Shown here: piece by piece, positions 33,701-44,469 of the stretch | Position numbering within the stretch: position 1 is the stretch's first letter | Layout of the letters: every line of letters begins with the position of its first letter | Source of the DNA: Hygrocybe punicea | Lineage: Eukaryota; Basidiomycota; Agaricomycetes; Agaricales; Hygrophoraceae | Reading direction: 5' to 3' | Assembly: GCA_963556145.1 (NCBI GenBank) | Contig: OY744472.1 | Coordinates: 930,001-994,000, forward strand | Length of the DNA stretch: 64,000 bases | Program-made: the position numbers and the translations under genes | The notes under the pieces: model-generated | The model's database searches: none | Seen by the model: only the letters and a program-made list of their open reading frames with translations | What the model was told of the DNA's origin: nothing

Positions 33701-35474
33701 GGCGAACCAATAAAGGCGTTCGCTCCATGTCTTCTGGAGTTGGTCTGGCAGGACCAGTGAAAATAAACGCTAGCACTTCATCAAGTTCTTTAATTGTTGG
33801 AGGCAACCGTTGATATATCTTTGGTGTTGGGTTTTGAAACATGATGGCATTTGCTTTCATTTTATGCATCCCAGAGGAGACACGAACAATACATTTGTTG
33901 TGACGAACACGGGCAATCAAAAGTTGTTCAGCAAATGTTAGATTTTGAAGTTGTGCAGGAATTCTTCCCATCCAAAGTCCATTCGCCAAAGCATATTTGG
34001 GAGTTTGGCCTTTATTCAGACTGAGCACACATGGTTTGCATATCCATTTACATGTGTCATCTAGCACTGGACCTTTGATATCCTCTATTGGATCAGAACA
34101 ATGATATCGTTCACATCTTGTGATTCCCATATTGTCTCTAGTTAATATTTTCAGATTAACCTTCGTCTTTGACAATAAAGACATGTTTTTCAATGCAACC
34201 AATTGACCACATACAGCACACCCACTTTCTTGGAAACATTCAGGTGATGTATCTCTGCACCAGTTGCTGATTATGGTTTCCTTCAATTCAATAGATGGAG
34301 GAGGAGGAGGAAATAATTGCTCATCTGACTTGTCCAATTCTTCTTTCATTTGAGCCTGAGTTTCTTCTTTGCCGCACTCATTTGTTTCTGTCATTTTTTG
34401 TCTTCTGTACCACTGTTTACACAGGTCTTTATGTGATTTAATATCATGCACATGAAAAATAGAAACATGAGTATCACAAGCTGAACAATTATGCCTCATT
34501 AATGCCACAGATAGATCTTGTCCATGTAATCTTCGTAATGTCTTTGACAAATATATACCATGTATTGTTGTTATTTCACCAATATCCTTCACTGTCAAAT
34601 TTGGCAGAAGTTCATGTAAAGGCATTTTAACACATGCATATGTTTTTCTATCTTCATATAAAGTGTTGGCTGTTTGTTCATCAATATGCCCCACATATTC
34701 GAATAATATGTCAGAATCATGGTTGATATTATTAGACGGTAGCATAAAAGATTGAAGAAAGCTAAACTTGAATGTTGGTATTCGTTTACCACCACCAATG
34801 TAGTCATATCTATGAACGAAATTTATATATAAAGATTTAAACAAGTGTCCGAATAAATTCAAATTGAACACAATTATGTTTGAACGGCTATGCCGTATTA
34901 TGAAACATAGTGTGGTCCACAGCAACGTTGCATGTGATAGAGAACTAGTAATACAATGAAATAAATATGTTTTGAAATCATGTCGTCTCAATAGCGATCG
35001 CATGAGCAATGCTTTGATCATTTTACAACGACATTGGACAGTGATAGGTTTGAGAAGACAATACAAAGCAAAGAGATATTTAGGAGGTAAGAAATATCTT
35101 CTGGCATATTGAATAGAACGTATTCGCATTTTGAAGGCGCTATTTTTAAATGTAGTCCAAACGAATAATGGATCGACTGTCAAGTTATCTTTTGTTTCTT
35201 TTGTTATTCCAATGATCTTTACATATAGTGTTGCATTTATTTGCATCAATATTGTTGCATCGCCCTGATCTGGGGCCAACTCATGTTCTATGAGTTTTCT
35301 TTGAAAAACACCCAATTCTTGGGTCAAGGTCGATATCACAGGACATGAAATTGGTTCAGGAGAGATATACATAAGTTTGTCTTGGCATAGTTGTGGAAAC
35401 AATGTTGCATTTGCAAGGAAATATAGATAAGTCAAACATGCAATGCAGACACGGATGATGTTGTGGGGATTCAT
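27729..35474 (-). CDS. Helitron Rep-helicase with C-terminal peptidase-like domain
   Basis: 2581 aa, no intron, no stop. Around residues 480-660 lies the DUF6570-like region (WICKPCVLSLNKGQTPKYAL, then ANGLWMGRIP). The Rep domain follows: HUH motif in GRLTLHLHMLLW (~955) and two tyrosines in AYITDYITK (~1145), the rolling-circle nuclease. The PIF1-type SF1B helicase has Walker A GMAGTGKS (~1705) and Walker B IFIDEVSML (~1775). From ~2325, WSCAYDSLFTILLAIW resembles the Cys box of ubiquitin-specific peptidases; CLKCINC and CQLC could form a zinc site, and HFTARIF with a nearby Asp could supply the His box (~2530). It catalyses strand nicking and rolling-circle transposition; the peptidase role is inferred. 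GC is low compared with neighbours. Confidence 0.95.
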   Translation of the reverse strand: MNPHNIIRVCIACLTYLYFLANATLFPQLCQDKLMYISPEPISCPVISTLTQELGVFQRKLIEHELAPDQGDATILMQINATLYVKIIGITKETKDNLTVDPLFVWTTFKNSAFKMRIRSIQYARRYFLPPKYLFALYCLLKPITVQCRCKMIKALLMRSLLRRHDFKTYLFHCITSSLSHATLLWTTLCFIIRHSRSNIIVFNLNLFGHLFKSLYINFVHRYDYIGGGKRIPTFKFSFLQSFMLPSNNINHDSDILFEYVGHIDEQTANTLYEDRKTYACVKMPLHELLPNLTVKDIGEITTIHGIYLSKTLRRLHGQDLSVALMRHNCSACDTHVSIFHVHDIKSHKDLCKQWYRRQKMTETNECGKEETQAQMKEELDKSDEQLFPPPPPSIELKETIISNWCRDTSPECFQESGCAVCGQLVALKNMSLLSKTKVNLKILTRDNMGITRCERYHCSDPIEDIKGPVLDDTCKWICKPCVLSLNKGQTPKYALANGLWMGRIPAQLQNLTFAEQLLIARVRHNKCIVRVSSGMHKMKANAIMFQNPTPKIYQRLPPTIKELDEVLAFIFTGPARPTPEDMERTPLLVRRRRVSAALEWLKLNHMDYYDLDISYENLAQYPDHGIPVVVAYRPADTNKEPEATSAFDNEVEDGVEDGPCPFVVSGITGENLDITSPKALIARATKHLIDDHGGVLAISHARNPESFFNNPQLYPMMFPCLFPYGLGGISSIDNDVLSISDMMHKRHLLMYHDKRFQTDPYFPLIAFNQEQIKDSTTGGYLLTNKHNFNDIANRLMNINTAVLDDLSKRLSRGDRVKPDTSEEKACYKLISDLDHVAGQVKGSITNKKYMRNEIWSLISYIGAPTWFITFAPADINHPLCLYYADNKEKFYPKLRLPQDCYKLIANNPVAGARFFHFTTEMFIKHILGINESHPGLYGNTSGYYATVEEQGRLTLHLHMLLWIKGCLTPQEIRDKIMGENSDFQKRLVEYLESLCVGQFMTGSKDEVSQKMEQTMSKPEYQPPTCVMPDPPSYNCSMNCQYHNKRSTWWQRFQDVVDDLLLRLNVHNRHDGKKKPYCLNSKGECKRRFPRDIFQQTFVEPNTGALNLKHGEPWMNTVTPEVTYMLRCNSDVTSLLSGTAIKAIVAYITDYITKFSLKTYSIFEVIKSIFDKNSEMIGGDLKRKDKVRKLFTQIVNSLTSKMEIGAPMASLYVLGNPDHYTSHKFVPFFWRSYVKEVISAWSDEEIPNICEDQNNAQKVVIGKNNGAYIGLSKVNNYMFRPALYDNVSLYDWIRLATMEPKKRRTKTKTKRARKEPVQNQIFDNLGCDDLSDSCTEPTNVDYSSDDNLSDVVDNDILMEIDEIPKPDSLSRHAGTEIADKTNEVDLNKLTKFENDYTLHSNHPQYLTHHAKMKGNDPFIVPNFIPNTLPRADRGDREYYCCTMLTFFKPWRSGKELKSKLQTWDNAFIDHEFSKKELEIMKYFGLRYECLDARDDFSAKRQKNNTANIRYSWATSNGLDELDDMHNAEFAFNGDDFNNNIDEDNNDTEILLKLGQKGQKRKDQMLITERTLKRSGWLDDCIDGTPDIGPLIPIEPPVVQSAKLWRTAVLAKKKEIINDRNKNLPTNTATINKLGNFQYNDVKIVDAAYINHMFIPANRADRHLIDVTINDYKLNTDQKRAFHIIANHSTLINGSDKLRMYLGGMAGTGKSQVIKALTSFFGKHNENHRFVVLAPTGGAAALVNGSTYHSILGINQGGSSRSLAQVRANLDGVDYIFIDEVSMLSCRDMYKISAQCAKARGVYDEPFGGINMIFAGDFGQLPPAMSGAPLYSGTVAVQINSSQTIANQEAAIGKALWHQITTVVILRENMRQTNQSEEDVQLRLALENMRYKACTPKDIAFLRTRVAGKGPNDPKLAQKKFRNVSVITALNAQKDKINELGIQRFAAENRRPLTSFYSIDRWNDPTSSNSKRKSHHMSTILDPIRHTKILEPSLQKLLWSQPHASSSDHIPGRLDLCVGMPVMLRNNDATECCITKGAEGIVVGWQSAIGPEQQTVLDTLFVRLLNPPKKINIEGLPENVVPITKHVTSTMCSLPNDDVISLSREQVLVLPNFAMTDYACQGRTRPNNVVDLSSCRNHQSYYTCLSRSASAAGTIIMQGFDPKVITGGASGYLRQEFRELELLDEITKLKYQGLLPDHVKGDQRNSIIDQFRKWKGKSYIPKNIHHAIAWKATEQLNQYTTQPSPWQLIKHMNKNQKADFRNLNFVPAKGTVPITVTHKNSMANVLQNKKRKLQQVVSSSSIVKKRRKTSTIELNEPKGFIWDAEDWSCAYDSLFTILLAIWNEDPSSWKKRFNSINEILKILSLGFKRSKNHTTDLETVRNTIRHLLHQDKPEIFPYGQVGIAISDLAHYIMKANEPMTSTCLKCINCENITILENDRCDAIFHCSYSFSGTISTCLAQIIVNRQRHKCQLCWGEITKFIAFNKIPPLIMFTVDSIENLIISQVINLSIDDISTAYTLRGIVYFGDAHFTARIFINSMVWFHDGISTRSICINEGDIDNFSNINLLSCNGNNAVLFIYAQS

Positions 35475-36562
35475 GAGGATTTGTGACAGTAAGAGGAAAC
35501 ACCGCCCATTTAACTAGTCAAGTGGTTCGGATCATGAATAACAATTAACACAATGGGATTGATCATATGACATTATATTATTTGTAAGCTTTTCCCAAAA
35601 CACCATAAGGCGTGCCTGAATCTTTAGAAATCTGTGTTTACTTTTTTTATTCCATTCTATGTTCCTGTGACATGCCTTGATACAGGCCAAAAATGCATCT
35701 GTATCATGAATAGCTGCCTTACGATCTTATTAGGGGTCTGGCTGACAAGACATTGATCAAACCGACTGAGAAGAACAATGGTACCCCCTTTTAAGATATT
35801 TTGTGGATTTAATCTTCAGAGTCTCAGTGATATTTATTTCTGGCTTGCTCAACAGACAAAACAGGTATTGAAGTTGAACAACCAGGCTGTTTGACAACTG
35901 TGCATATTTGACAATTGCTTGGTAATTCATGGAAATTATCATTGTTCTTCATCCTTGTCAGAAATACATTGTCATTTTTATGGAGCTGTACGTATCATTC
36001 CCACACAAGTATACTGTATTATTCTGGTACCAAAGAGTCATAGCTCCCCTTGGAGTGACAGTTATATCTTCCACTACAAGAGGGGGTTTTGTTACTCTTG
36101 TATCATTGTATCCTCATTTAATAGGTCCATAAAGTTCGTGATTCTGGTTTCTTACATATATTCAATTTGAATTTTCATTAGCCCGAATGAGAGTCATCTC
36201 AGGTTGTCCTTCTCAAGTTGAGTGTGTAGGTGGTTGTACAACTGAACTGAAAGTAATGCATTCACCAGGATATATTTTAGACAAACAGATTTTCAGTCAA
36301 CAAGATTGATGCCTTATGCTGTATCTATGCTCACTATCATGCTCAATTCTTATGGTCATAGGACAGTAACACAAACCATTTTTAACGGAGCAAAAAGAAA
36401 TACATATATAGAAACTGTACAAATGTTAATAGTAGCGATGTATGAGGAGGACATTTGAGGGCACAGATTGTCACCAAGTTTCCAGAAATCAACGACTGGG
36501 ATACAGTCTTTTTAGTCAAATATAATGAATACTCCACAAAAGAAGGACTTACTCCTCCGAAA
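35475..36562. other. AT-rich spacer upstream of the Helitron ORF; no gene seen
   Basis: Contains the presumed Helitron promoter side. No frame with recognisable domains; short plus-strand frames at 35919-36170 are not convincing. A Helitron 5' end (A|TC on the minus strand) may be here but is too short a signal to place. Confidence 0.5.
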
Positions 36563-38486
36563 TTAAGGCCCGGGATCAAGTTTGGATGTCGATGGCTTGG
36601 GAGATGAAGGCCTCGTTTGGCTTGGAGTAATGGAGAGTAGGATTTTGGGTGGAACGATGTTGCTCCAATCCACATCCATTGATGAAGCGCTGGGCTCTGC
36701 AGGGGTCGATGACTGGTGGCGTGACGATGCACGCGTATTGGGACGGAATCCTAGGACATGGAGAAGATCAGAATTGGAATATATACAGCCTATGATGTAA
36801 TGTTGAAATACATACCCGGCGTCAGAGACTTCTTCGGTGGCTTCACCAGGTTGAGCTTCTCTGCAATAATGCCCACTTGCTCCGAAGCAACATCCAATTT
36901 CCTCCTCTTTGCCATCTCGCCATCCTCGTGACCATCGCTGGGAGACATCTTTTCAGGTTCGGGAGATCCGTCATCGTTGTCCATGGTTATATCATTATCA
37001 ACATCCAACAACCCCGCCCACTCTGGTCCTAAAATGTCCAACTTCGCGGATTCCGGTGCCACAACATCCGGCTCGGGGGCGATGGGTGGCTTAATCTCCA
37101 TTGTCAATTTCTCCGATGCCGATTGCCGGGTTGTGCGCGACGACCCAATTTCAACAGCGACTGCGAGATGTCAGTGCATTAATCATAACAAGGTGAGCAA
37201 CGTACGCATTTGGGCCTTAGACCGCTTCTTCTTTACCGGGGCTACGTCCTCCTCCATCTTTATGTCGTCTATACATGAATAAATGTGTTGGATCATCGTT
37301 TTGATATTCGGAATTCAATAACTCACCCTCATCGTCGTCCTCGGCTTTGGACTTGATTGTGCGCTCTGTCATGATGAAGGGTTTGCATGTATGACAATCA
37401 CAGACAATGAAAGTACTTACTGGACTTGGGCTTGGGCTTGGGCTTCTTTTTGTCCTTCTCGGACGAATTGTCTGCGCCACCTGAATATTCAATAGATCTA
37501 TACACCACTATGGTTGAAAATTTGTACAAACCAGCAGAAGATGCCTTCTGTTTTTTGACCGATTTTGACTTGGCTTTGCCCTTGCCCTTGCCCTGGGCAA
37601 CTGGCTCCTCTGCAAATGTACTATATCATTAGCACAATCACACATGTAATTCTAGATCACACCTTCATCATCATCTGCCACATCAGAATCGACGAGGACA
37701 CTATGTCCTTTACACCAAGCAATAACATGACCGATGATCTCGAGCTTTGTGGCATCCGGAAGCCCACCGAATGACCAATTTGACAAGGTTCCGCTGTGCC
37801 ATGCTGGCACGGATTCGTCGTATTTTGCCCAATCTATGATGCCAGACGTGAGAATTCATTTGGCCATAAATACATATATACTTACCTAGATCCTCGGGCT
37901 TGATCTCGGTGTTCACAGCGCCATGTTGAATCAAAGCCGATGGAGAATGTTTCCCAACATAAAATTCTTTCAGGAGCCAATCATCGAAGATCTTGCTTCG
38001 CCAGTCACGGGTAACCTCGTTTGCCCGTTTCGCCACCAAGACTTCTGCCCAAATTTCGTCCATGACGGTGTCGGTATACTTGAGGTAATCCCGAAGTGAA
38101 TCGGTCCCTTCCTTATCATTTTTGACGTAGTCCGGCGAGTAGTTGGGTGCCTTGTTGTATGTGATGGCTGCTGTCGCGTAGATGTACATATCCATTTGAT
38201 AAATCAAGCGACGGAGCGGTTCCTCGTATCGTTCGGGGATTTCGCGCCATAACTCACCTCGGGCGGTGGCATCGTGGGGGTGTGTCTTCAGTACATAGAG
38301 ATTACGAGAAAATACGGGAATGGTGCCGGATTCCTTGTTGGGTGCCGGAATCTTGGGCGGGACCATGTACTGGATTTGGAAGATGCGATGTAGCTCCTGC
38401 AGCTTTTTGGGCGGCGCATCAGGCCAGTACTTGAAGGCGGCGGGATTGACAGCGGGAGTCGAGGTTTTGACGACTGGCAAGGACAT
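36563..38486 (-). CDS. Lineage-specific Agaricomycete protein, at least eight exons (island gene A)
   Basis: Unknown function. Exon 1 (38486-37886) encodes a folded-looking ~200-residue domain: FKYWPDAPPKKLQELHRIFQ, then TIPVFSRNLYVLKTHPHDA, YEEPLRRLIYQMDMYIYATA and DDWLLKEFYVGKHSPSALIQ. Exon 2 (37833-37663) continues DWAKYDESVPAWHSGTLSNW and ends in DSDVADDDE. Several short exons add Lys-rich, nuclear-localisation-like tails (KSKSVKKQK, KKKRSKAQM). The last exons give PEWAGLLDVDND, then MDVDWSNIVPPKI and a stop at 36563. Splice phases agree throughout, giving roughly 490 aa. I recall similar multi-copy hypothetical proteins in Agaricomycetes. It is divergent from gene B, with an 82-bp minisatellite between them. 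Confidence 0.75.
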
Positions 38487-38879
38487 GGTAGATGAAATAA
38501 AAGTTTTTTGGTCGACGTGTGAGGCGATTTGAGAGCAAAAGAAAAGGGCGGATTTATTACTCAACGCTCCAGACTATGAATACAGATGTCACGACCACGT
38601 GACCAGATCAATCGCCACATGTTCGACCTCATGTTCGGCTTCTTTGCATGCATAAACAACAGATCTATTTATTTATGTTTTTGATGTGGCTCGAGCTTAG
38701 AAGTTGTCCAAAGCTAGTAATTGCACGCAGAAAACCGACATGTGCAGCGTATGGAATATTTTCCAGTTGGTAAGGCGATAAATCGAGTTAATTCGTTCGA
38801 TGAATATTCACGGACTGGTCCGTTGACGGAAAAGCACAACAAGTCTGACTTGTTGGATGGATGTAGAAGGCCTAGATAT

Positions 38880-39450
38880 ACTACAACAAACATGTTGTTG
38901 GGTGTGTTCGGTCACCGGACATGTTTGGTGGATGTCAATGTACGACTAGATATACTACACCGAACACATCGAACATGTTCGGTGTGTTCGGTGGAGATGT
39001 TCGGTGGATGTCAACCAACGGCGATGTGTTCGGTGTGATATATCTAATCACAACCGTTGGTTGACATCCACCGAACATCTCCACCGAACACACCGAACAT
39101 GTTCGATGTGTTCGGTGTGATATATCTAGTCACAACTGTTGGTTGACATCCACCGAACATCTCCACCGAACACACCGAACATGTTCGATGTGTTCGGTGT
39201 GGTATATCCAGTCACAACCATTGGTTGACATCCACCGAACATCTCCACCGAACACACCGAACATGTTCGATGTGTTCGGTGTGATATATCTAGTCACAAC
39301 CGTTGGTTGACATCCACCGAACATCTCCACCGAACACACCGAACATGTTCGATGTGTTCGGTGTGATATATCCAGTCACAACCGTTGGTTGACATCCACC
39401 GAACATCTCCACCGAACACACCGAACACGTCCGATCTGTTCGGTGGATAT
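38880..39450. repeat. 82-bp minisatellite with inverted first copy
   Basis: Five units start near 39061, 39143, 39225, 39306 and 39388, each built from ACCGAACA repeats, the palindrome GAACATGTTC, and GATATATCTAGTCACAACCG. A partial copy in the opposite orientation (about 38960-39030) makes a large inverted repeat with the first unit. It lies between two divergent gene starts (38486 minus, 39699 plus). A relic of the same motif is at 46300-46345. Open frames through it (39130-39527) are artefacts. Confidence 0.9.
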
Positions 39451-39698
39451 TGCTCTTTCAAGACATTTAAATGATTACATTGCTGATCAACGTGTTTGGC
39501 ACGTGTTCGTTGTTTTATCATTGCCACTCTTGTCAGGTGACATAATTCCGACGTCTTATAATTAGAAGGTTTGTGGAATCGTCACCACCCGCTATCAACC
39601 ACCCTGAAAGTAATCAATCATTAAGGTATTGATGTATTAATGATATCTGTGTCTGTTCCTCATACCATCCATCCGAAATCCTGCCTAGGTCCACAAAC

Positions 39699-41521
39699 AT
39701 GCCATATAAGAAGGAACTTGGTTATGAACTTTGCATGCACATCTGCCCTGGTCGAAAATGCGACTCTCCAAAAACGAAATGTCTTTTGTGGAAGAAGGAA
39801 GGCAACTCCTGCCAAAGACATGTCGGATCCGCACACCAACATCCCAAATGCGTTTCGTCTGGAATTTGTCCGCAGTCGGTATGTCTTGGTCGCAACATAC
39901 GTGAAAATTCGCAGGGTGTCCGCAATGCGACGGCTGCGGAACTCGATCTCCTTCCACGCAAAAGGCTATCATCCGACTCTGAGATGGAAACATCATCTGA
40001 CTGTGAAACGGAACCGCCAACCACCGTAAGCAACAATGAACGCCGTATAACCACATTAAGCAACAATGACGGCCGTGTTTTCAAAATCCTTTTTATCCTT
40101 GACCCAACAACTCGTATCGCGAGCAAAGCCGCAGCCATTAACGATCTTGCATTCGTCACCACGACCATATCCGACATCGAACTCGATACCATTGCCCATC
40201 TTGATGGTTACGTCCATATCATCAAGTCATACAAGAGTCGCTATTCAGCATGTATTCAAGAATGGGTAATGTCTATTGTTTAATTTGTGGATTGTTGATA
40301 CTGAAACGTATTTCACAACAAACAGGTTTATATCGGAATGCGACTACATCATGAGGATGGAGCCCGGCGCTTCAATGTCAAATACATATTTTGGCCTGAG
40401 TTCCTTCATGCAATACTTCGCCATCAAGACAAAGGCGATACGTGGCAAAAGTTCGCATCGGCAGATTGTGTATTTGGTGGTGTGGATATGGGAATGTCAT
40501 ACATGTAAGATTGACATCGCTTTAATTAATTCTGCTCCGTTTTCGCTGCATTATACTGATGTCTTGACAGCGGTAACCAATACGGATTGACACTGGAAAA
40601 TGTGTCGATTTTCATGACTGGCATGGACGAACTCTGTCGAACGGCACACATCTGGCCGCCTCCGAAGCAGATGAACACAGTCCATTCAAAATGGATACAA
40701 AATCAAAACTTGCTTCATGTCGCTTTGAATGTAACGCATACGATACGCCCTCAAGCAAAATTATTAAATGATGGCGACCAATTCCCACCAAATATTGTCT
40801 TGAAACGGACACACAGCGACACCGGTCATCACGTCCTATTACCTGGCGACGCCAAGCGAAATTGGGAATACATGCGCAATAACTGTGAGGTTCCAGGTTC
40901 ACGTTGGTTTGGGCAAACGTACATCGAACCACTGAGTAAGATGGGCGAATGGCGTGTGTTTCTAGTTGGTGGAAAGGTCGTGTATACAGTGCACACCCTG
41001 TACAACAAGGAAAGCAAGTCCTGGAAGTGGGATATCGTCTCAAGTTTCTATACCTTGGATGAGTTAAGGTGAGTGCCCTTCATTTTCACTTGTCATTTCA
41101 TATGTATGATTGTCTTAACTTTGTCAGAATATTTCAAACGCAGGGGACTCTATTGAAGACGGTGGCGTGCAATCCGGACAGGGGCGCCATTTCTATTCGA
41201 GAGCAAGGCAGAAACGAGTTCTTCGACTTTGTCCAAAAGACCTATGAAGGGCTTTATGCGATAGAGTCCAATATGGTTGGTGGAAAACCATCGATGAGTG
41301 TTTTTTGCCGTATGGACATATCGCTCATTGTGGATTCCAAAACGGATACTGTGTCCTATTTCGTGAACGAGGTGGAACGTTATCACACATGCAGCCTCTG
41401 GTCGAACATGAAGTCAGGTCCGAAATCCGTTCGAGCACCCATTGGCTCATTAGCAGACACTTTTGCAGGGGTTTTCTATAAATGGTTGATTGACATCAAA
41501 GGTCCATACTCATATTTGTAA
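39699..41521 (+). CDS. Lineage-specific protein with ATP-grasp-like C-terminal half (island gene B)
   Basis: Four or more exons. The N terminus is Cys/His-rich (YELCMHICPGRKC, NSCQRHVGSAHQHPKC, ICPQSVC), a likely zinc-binding region. After an acidic linker come ILDPTTRIASKAAAIND and, spliced, VYIGMRLHHEDGARRFNV. The C-terminal half has ATP-grasp-like landmarks: IVLKRTHSDTGHHVLLPGD, WFGQTYIEPLSKMGEWRVFL, VGGKVVYTVHT, then FCRMDISLIVD and SYFVNEVERYHTCSLW. This resembles the nucleotide/metal-binding order (Lys, Glu-Tyr-Arg, Asp, Asn-Glu) of ATP-grasp ligases, but the assignment is inference. Ends IKGPYSYL. Splice junctions (GTAATG/ACAG, GTAAG/ACAG, GTGAGT/TCAG) keep frame. No enzymatic substrate can be named. 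Confidence 0.7.
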
Positions 41522-41608
41522 TATTATCTGTACAGTCAATGGATCGGTTCGCGTTTATTTCACAAAACAGACATAAGATACAAATATAAATGATGCTAAG
41601 TGGAGCAA

Positions 41609-43656
41609 TCATTTCGGCACTCCCAAGACCATGACCCATTGCACATTGAGTGAAATGCTCTTCATCATGTCATCTACACGCTTGAATGTATTGATGGTGT
41701 GTCCAACAACGACACAGGATCCTGCAGGGATATTGTGCGGGAAGATGGGTAGTTGCTGGAGCGATATGAGAGTGGACGTGAAGTCCGCTTTGACTTTGCG
41801 TGCATCATAGATGGGCACTGACAACACATACTTAAGATATCAATTTATATTAGACGACCGGATGCTTACCAATATCGTAAAATGATAGAGCGGCCTTATG
41901 ATAAGATGGAGTGGGTCGACGAGTGAATGGACTAAGTTGTACATTTTTGGATGTCGATGCCTCTATGAAAATCGATTAGGAATTACAACTAAAAATGATT
42001 AATGCACAAACTGGGAGATGTATCCATTCCACTTGCTGTGGTCGTTGAGAAGGACACATAGTCCTTATACAGTTGGGCCCGAAATTCGGACTCGCGAATC
42101 ACCATTCCAATAGCACCAACATATCGCTCCCATTCCCCTTGAAGTAGTGCACCCTGTATAACCTTGACCGGCTTTGTATTGCCACCAATCTTGGGCTCAT
42201 CGAGAAAGCAGGACTCCACTATGATGACCGATGTAAAGATCGTCGGCATTCCACCTCCGACTGCATGAAAGAAGTTGCGACCAAATGCACCAGTGGAGAT
42301 ATGGGCAGGGTTATCACGAGAGAGATTAGAGTACCTCCCAGATCTATCAAATGTAATGGCGGAAACCAATAACCTATATTATATCCAATGAATCGACCAA
42401 ATTGACCTCAAATTGCTGTTCAAATAACGTACTTTCTGTTGATCTTGTAGATGTCAGTGATGATATCACTGAACTGTGGGTTGCCATTCCCAATTGCACT
42501 GGACCAGGATACCATTGCTGCTGCCCTGAATGGTTATGAGTAAATGACAAGGGTATAAATGCAATTGCATACTTGATATTGACACAGTCTTGGTAGGTGT
42601 CAACAAGTTGAGGATCCCTCGTGCCAATATCGGACTCATCAACGTTCGGAGATGGTAAGCTAGATTCACGACATCTACATCAAACACCACGGTGTAATAA
42701 GATCCAACACACCTGGTGATCTGCGTCAGTGCATAGGTCAGATCTCCTTCATCGCCACTGGAGCCTTTATCATCGTCGGTATCATCGAGCATGATGGCCT
42801 TCGTGGACTTCGACTTCTTGGATGGAGTATTAGAAACGCTGTTACAATTAATGAATGAGAATATTCATATCGGCACGTAAAATACACACGAAATTGGCTT
42901 ATCGGGGTTCTTCATCAAGGCTACTTTGCGACGATGCCTAAACAGTCAAACGATTTGTTTGAACAAATGGATATGTCTATGATAACCGAACAACTCACTT
43001 AGAACCGTAATCCTCTTCCTCTTCCTCTTCCTCCTCTTCCTCACCGTCTCGTGATTGATTAGATGCAGCTTTCAATTTCTTGGTGGGGGAAGGCGTTTTA
43101 CTATAGATAACCTGTCAATGATGAGACAATACCTATGAAAAATATTTACACATTGTCGTCATTGTCGGTGACATTGGGAGATGACATTTGACGTTTCTTT
43201 CCACTGTAACAGATTGATATCATGGTGGATATATTTGATATTGAAACACTAACACGTCTTTAACGTTGCGAAACTTGACGGAATGCCTAGGAGGATATTG
43301 ATATTTGTTAACTCATATTGGATAACAATGATATGTGATTATAGATACCTTGTGAGCGTTGACGGTGCCATTACACTGCCAGTGCTTTGAATACTGACGG
43401 CATCATCATTAGCATTGGACAAAGCCACACTGTCCATTGGTCAAAAATAGATAACGATTAAAACGATGACACATACATATCATCATCAGCCCAAGTCTTG
43501 ATGACCTTCTTCCGCTTCTCGATTGTTGCAGAAGGCCGTCTTTAGTGCATGCAATAGAAACTTCAGTTATACCGAGTAAAATAGGGATGCATACATGGTG
43601 GCCTTGGATTTTGCTTTCGAGTTTGATTTCGTGGCGGTGGACTTCTTGGGAGGCAT
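41609..43656 (-). CDS. Lineage-specific protein, ten or more short exons (island gene C)
   Basis: Starts MPPKKSTATKSNSKAKSKAT, a basic nuclear-like tail, followed by mini-exons with EKRKKVIKTWADDD, an acidic run (DGEEEEEEEEEDYG) and SKKSKSTKAIMLDDTDDD. The conserved-looking core follows: SFSSAIGNGNPQF-like, then ITFDRSGRYSNLSRDNPAHI, then AFGRNFFHAVGGGMPTIFTS. The C terminus ends VPIYDARKVKADFTSTLISL, AGSCVVVGHTINTF and LNVQWVMVLGVPK. The VPIYD...VGHTxNT...VMVLG ending is shared by a family of Agaricomycete hypothetical proteins I recall; its function is unknown. All exons are on the same strand as the surrounding Gypsy element yet keep their introns. Confidence 0.7.
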
Positions 43657-44469
43657 TGGAGAGCGGTAAAAGTTGATGGAATAGTGGATATCATCTCCAC
43701 TCACGCTTTAAATCACTCAAAAACAATAAGCTATGAATTTAAGATGAATCGGTGAATCCAAAACTTCAACAATAACATCAGAGGATCCACCATTGGCACA
43801 TGCTCATATACCAAACGAGGCTTCTTGGGCCATGTACTCCATGCAAAGCGCAAAGGTATGCATGAAAAATGGATGACTGTCCACATGATATTCGCCACAA
43901 GTTTATACTGGTAGATTTCATGAATTGTTGACAAATTCAATTAAAGTTAGGAATGGAGACTAAACAAAAAGGGGTATTCATAAAACAAAAATGCATAATG
44001 CCAAATTAAGAAACATGGGGTATACTAACGGATATTGATGCATAATGGATAGGGGCTAATTTTAATGCTGTGCACACATATACTGTGATGCAGAATTAAT
44101 GCGGAAAAGCTGGAGTACATGCTTGACTATACCATATCCAAACCAGACAGCTGACAACCAACATTATGTGGTGCATTTGAAAGACATGGAAAGGATCCGT
44201 ATTATGCAAAATGACGCAAACTTCAATATTGAAGAATGCAATACAAAAACAAAAGCAAAACGGATCCTGAAAGCTATCATCACATGGACATCAAAAGCCA
44301 ATATGGATATGATCGGTGATGGCGGAAGATATAATCCATGAAGTGGACGAAATTGTGCCATGCAATATACATCTCACCACTGCTTTGTACGTGATGGACA
44401 ACTATTACAACTTCAAGGGTGCATGTTAGCAATATCCACCATATATATACTGGCTAGTATTTGACACCA

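Larger units (their letters stand above)
27660..35600 (-). mobile_element. Helitron, putatively autonomous (5' end undefined)
   Basis: The minus-strand 3' terminus reads CTAG followed by T. It is preceded by about 12 bases and a short hairpin (GCCATGC AAA GCAATGGC with one bulge), the classic Helitron end. The Rep-helicase ORF begins 66 bp inside this end. The 5' end (A|TC) could not be located; it lies beyond 35474 and may be as far as about 47.4 kb, in which case the four-gene island would be cargo. It inserted into the Gypsy 3' region between A and T. Confidence 0.8.

Noticed and set aside
39130..39527. Short ORFs and a possible CRISPR-like array
   Set aside because: The 82-bp units are contiguous direct repeats without unique spacers, in a eukaryote; it is a minisatellite.
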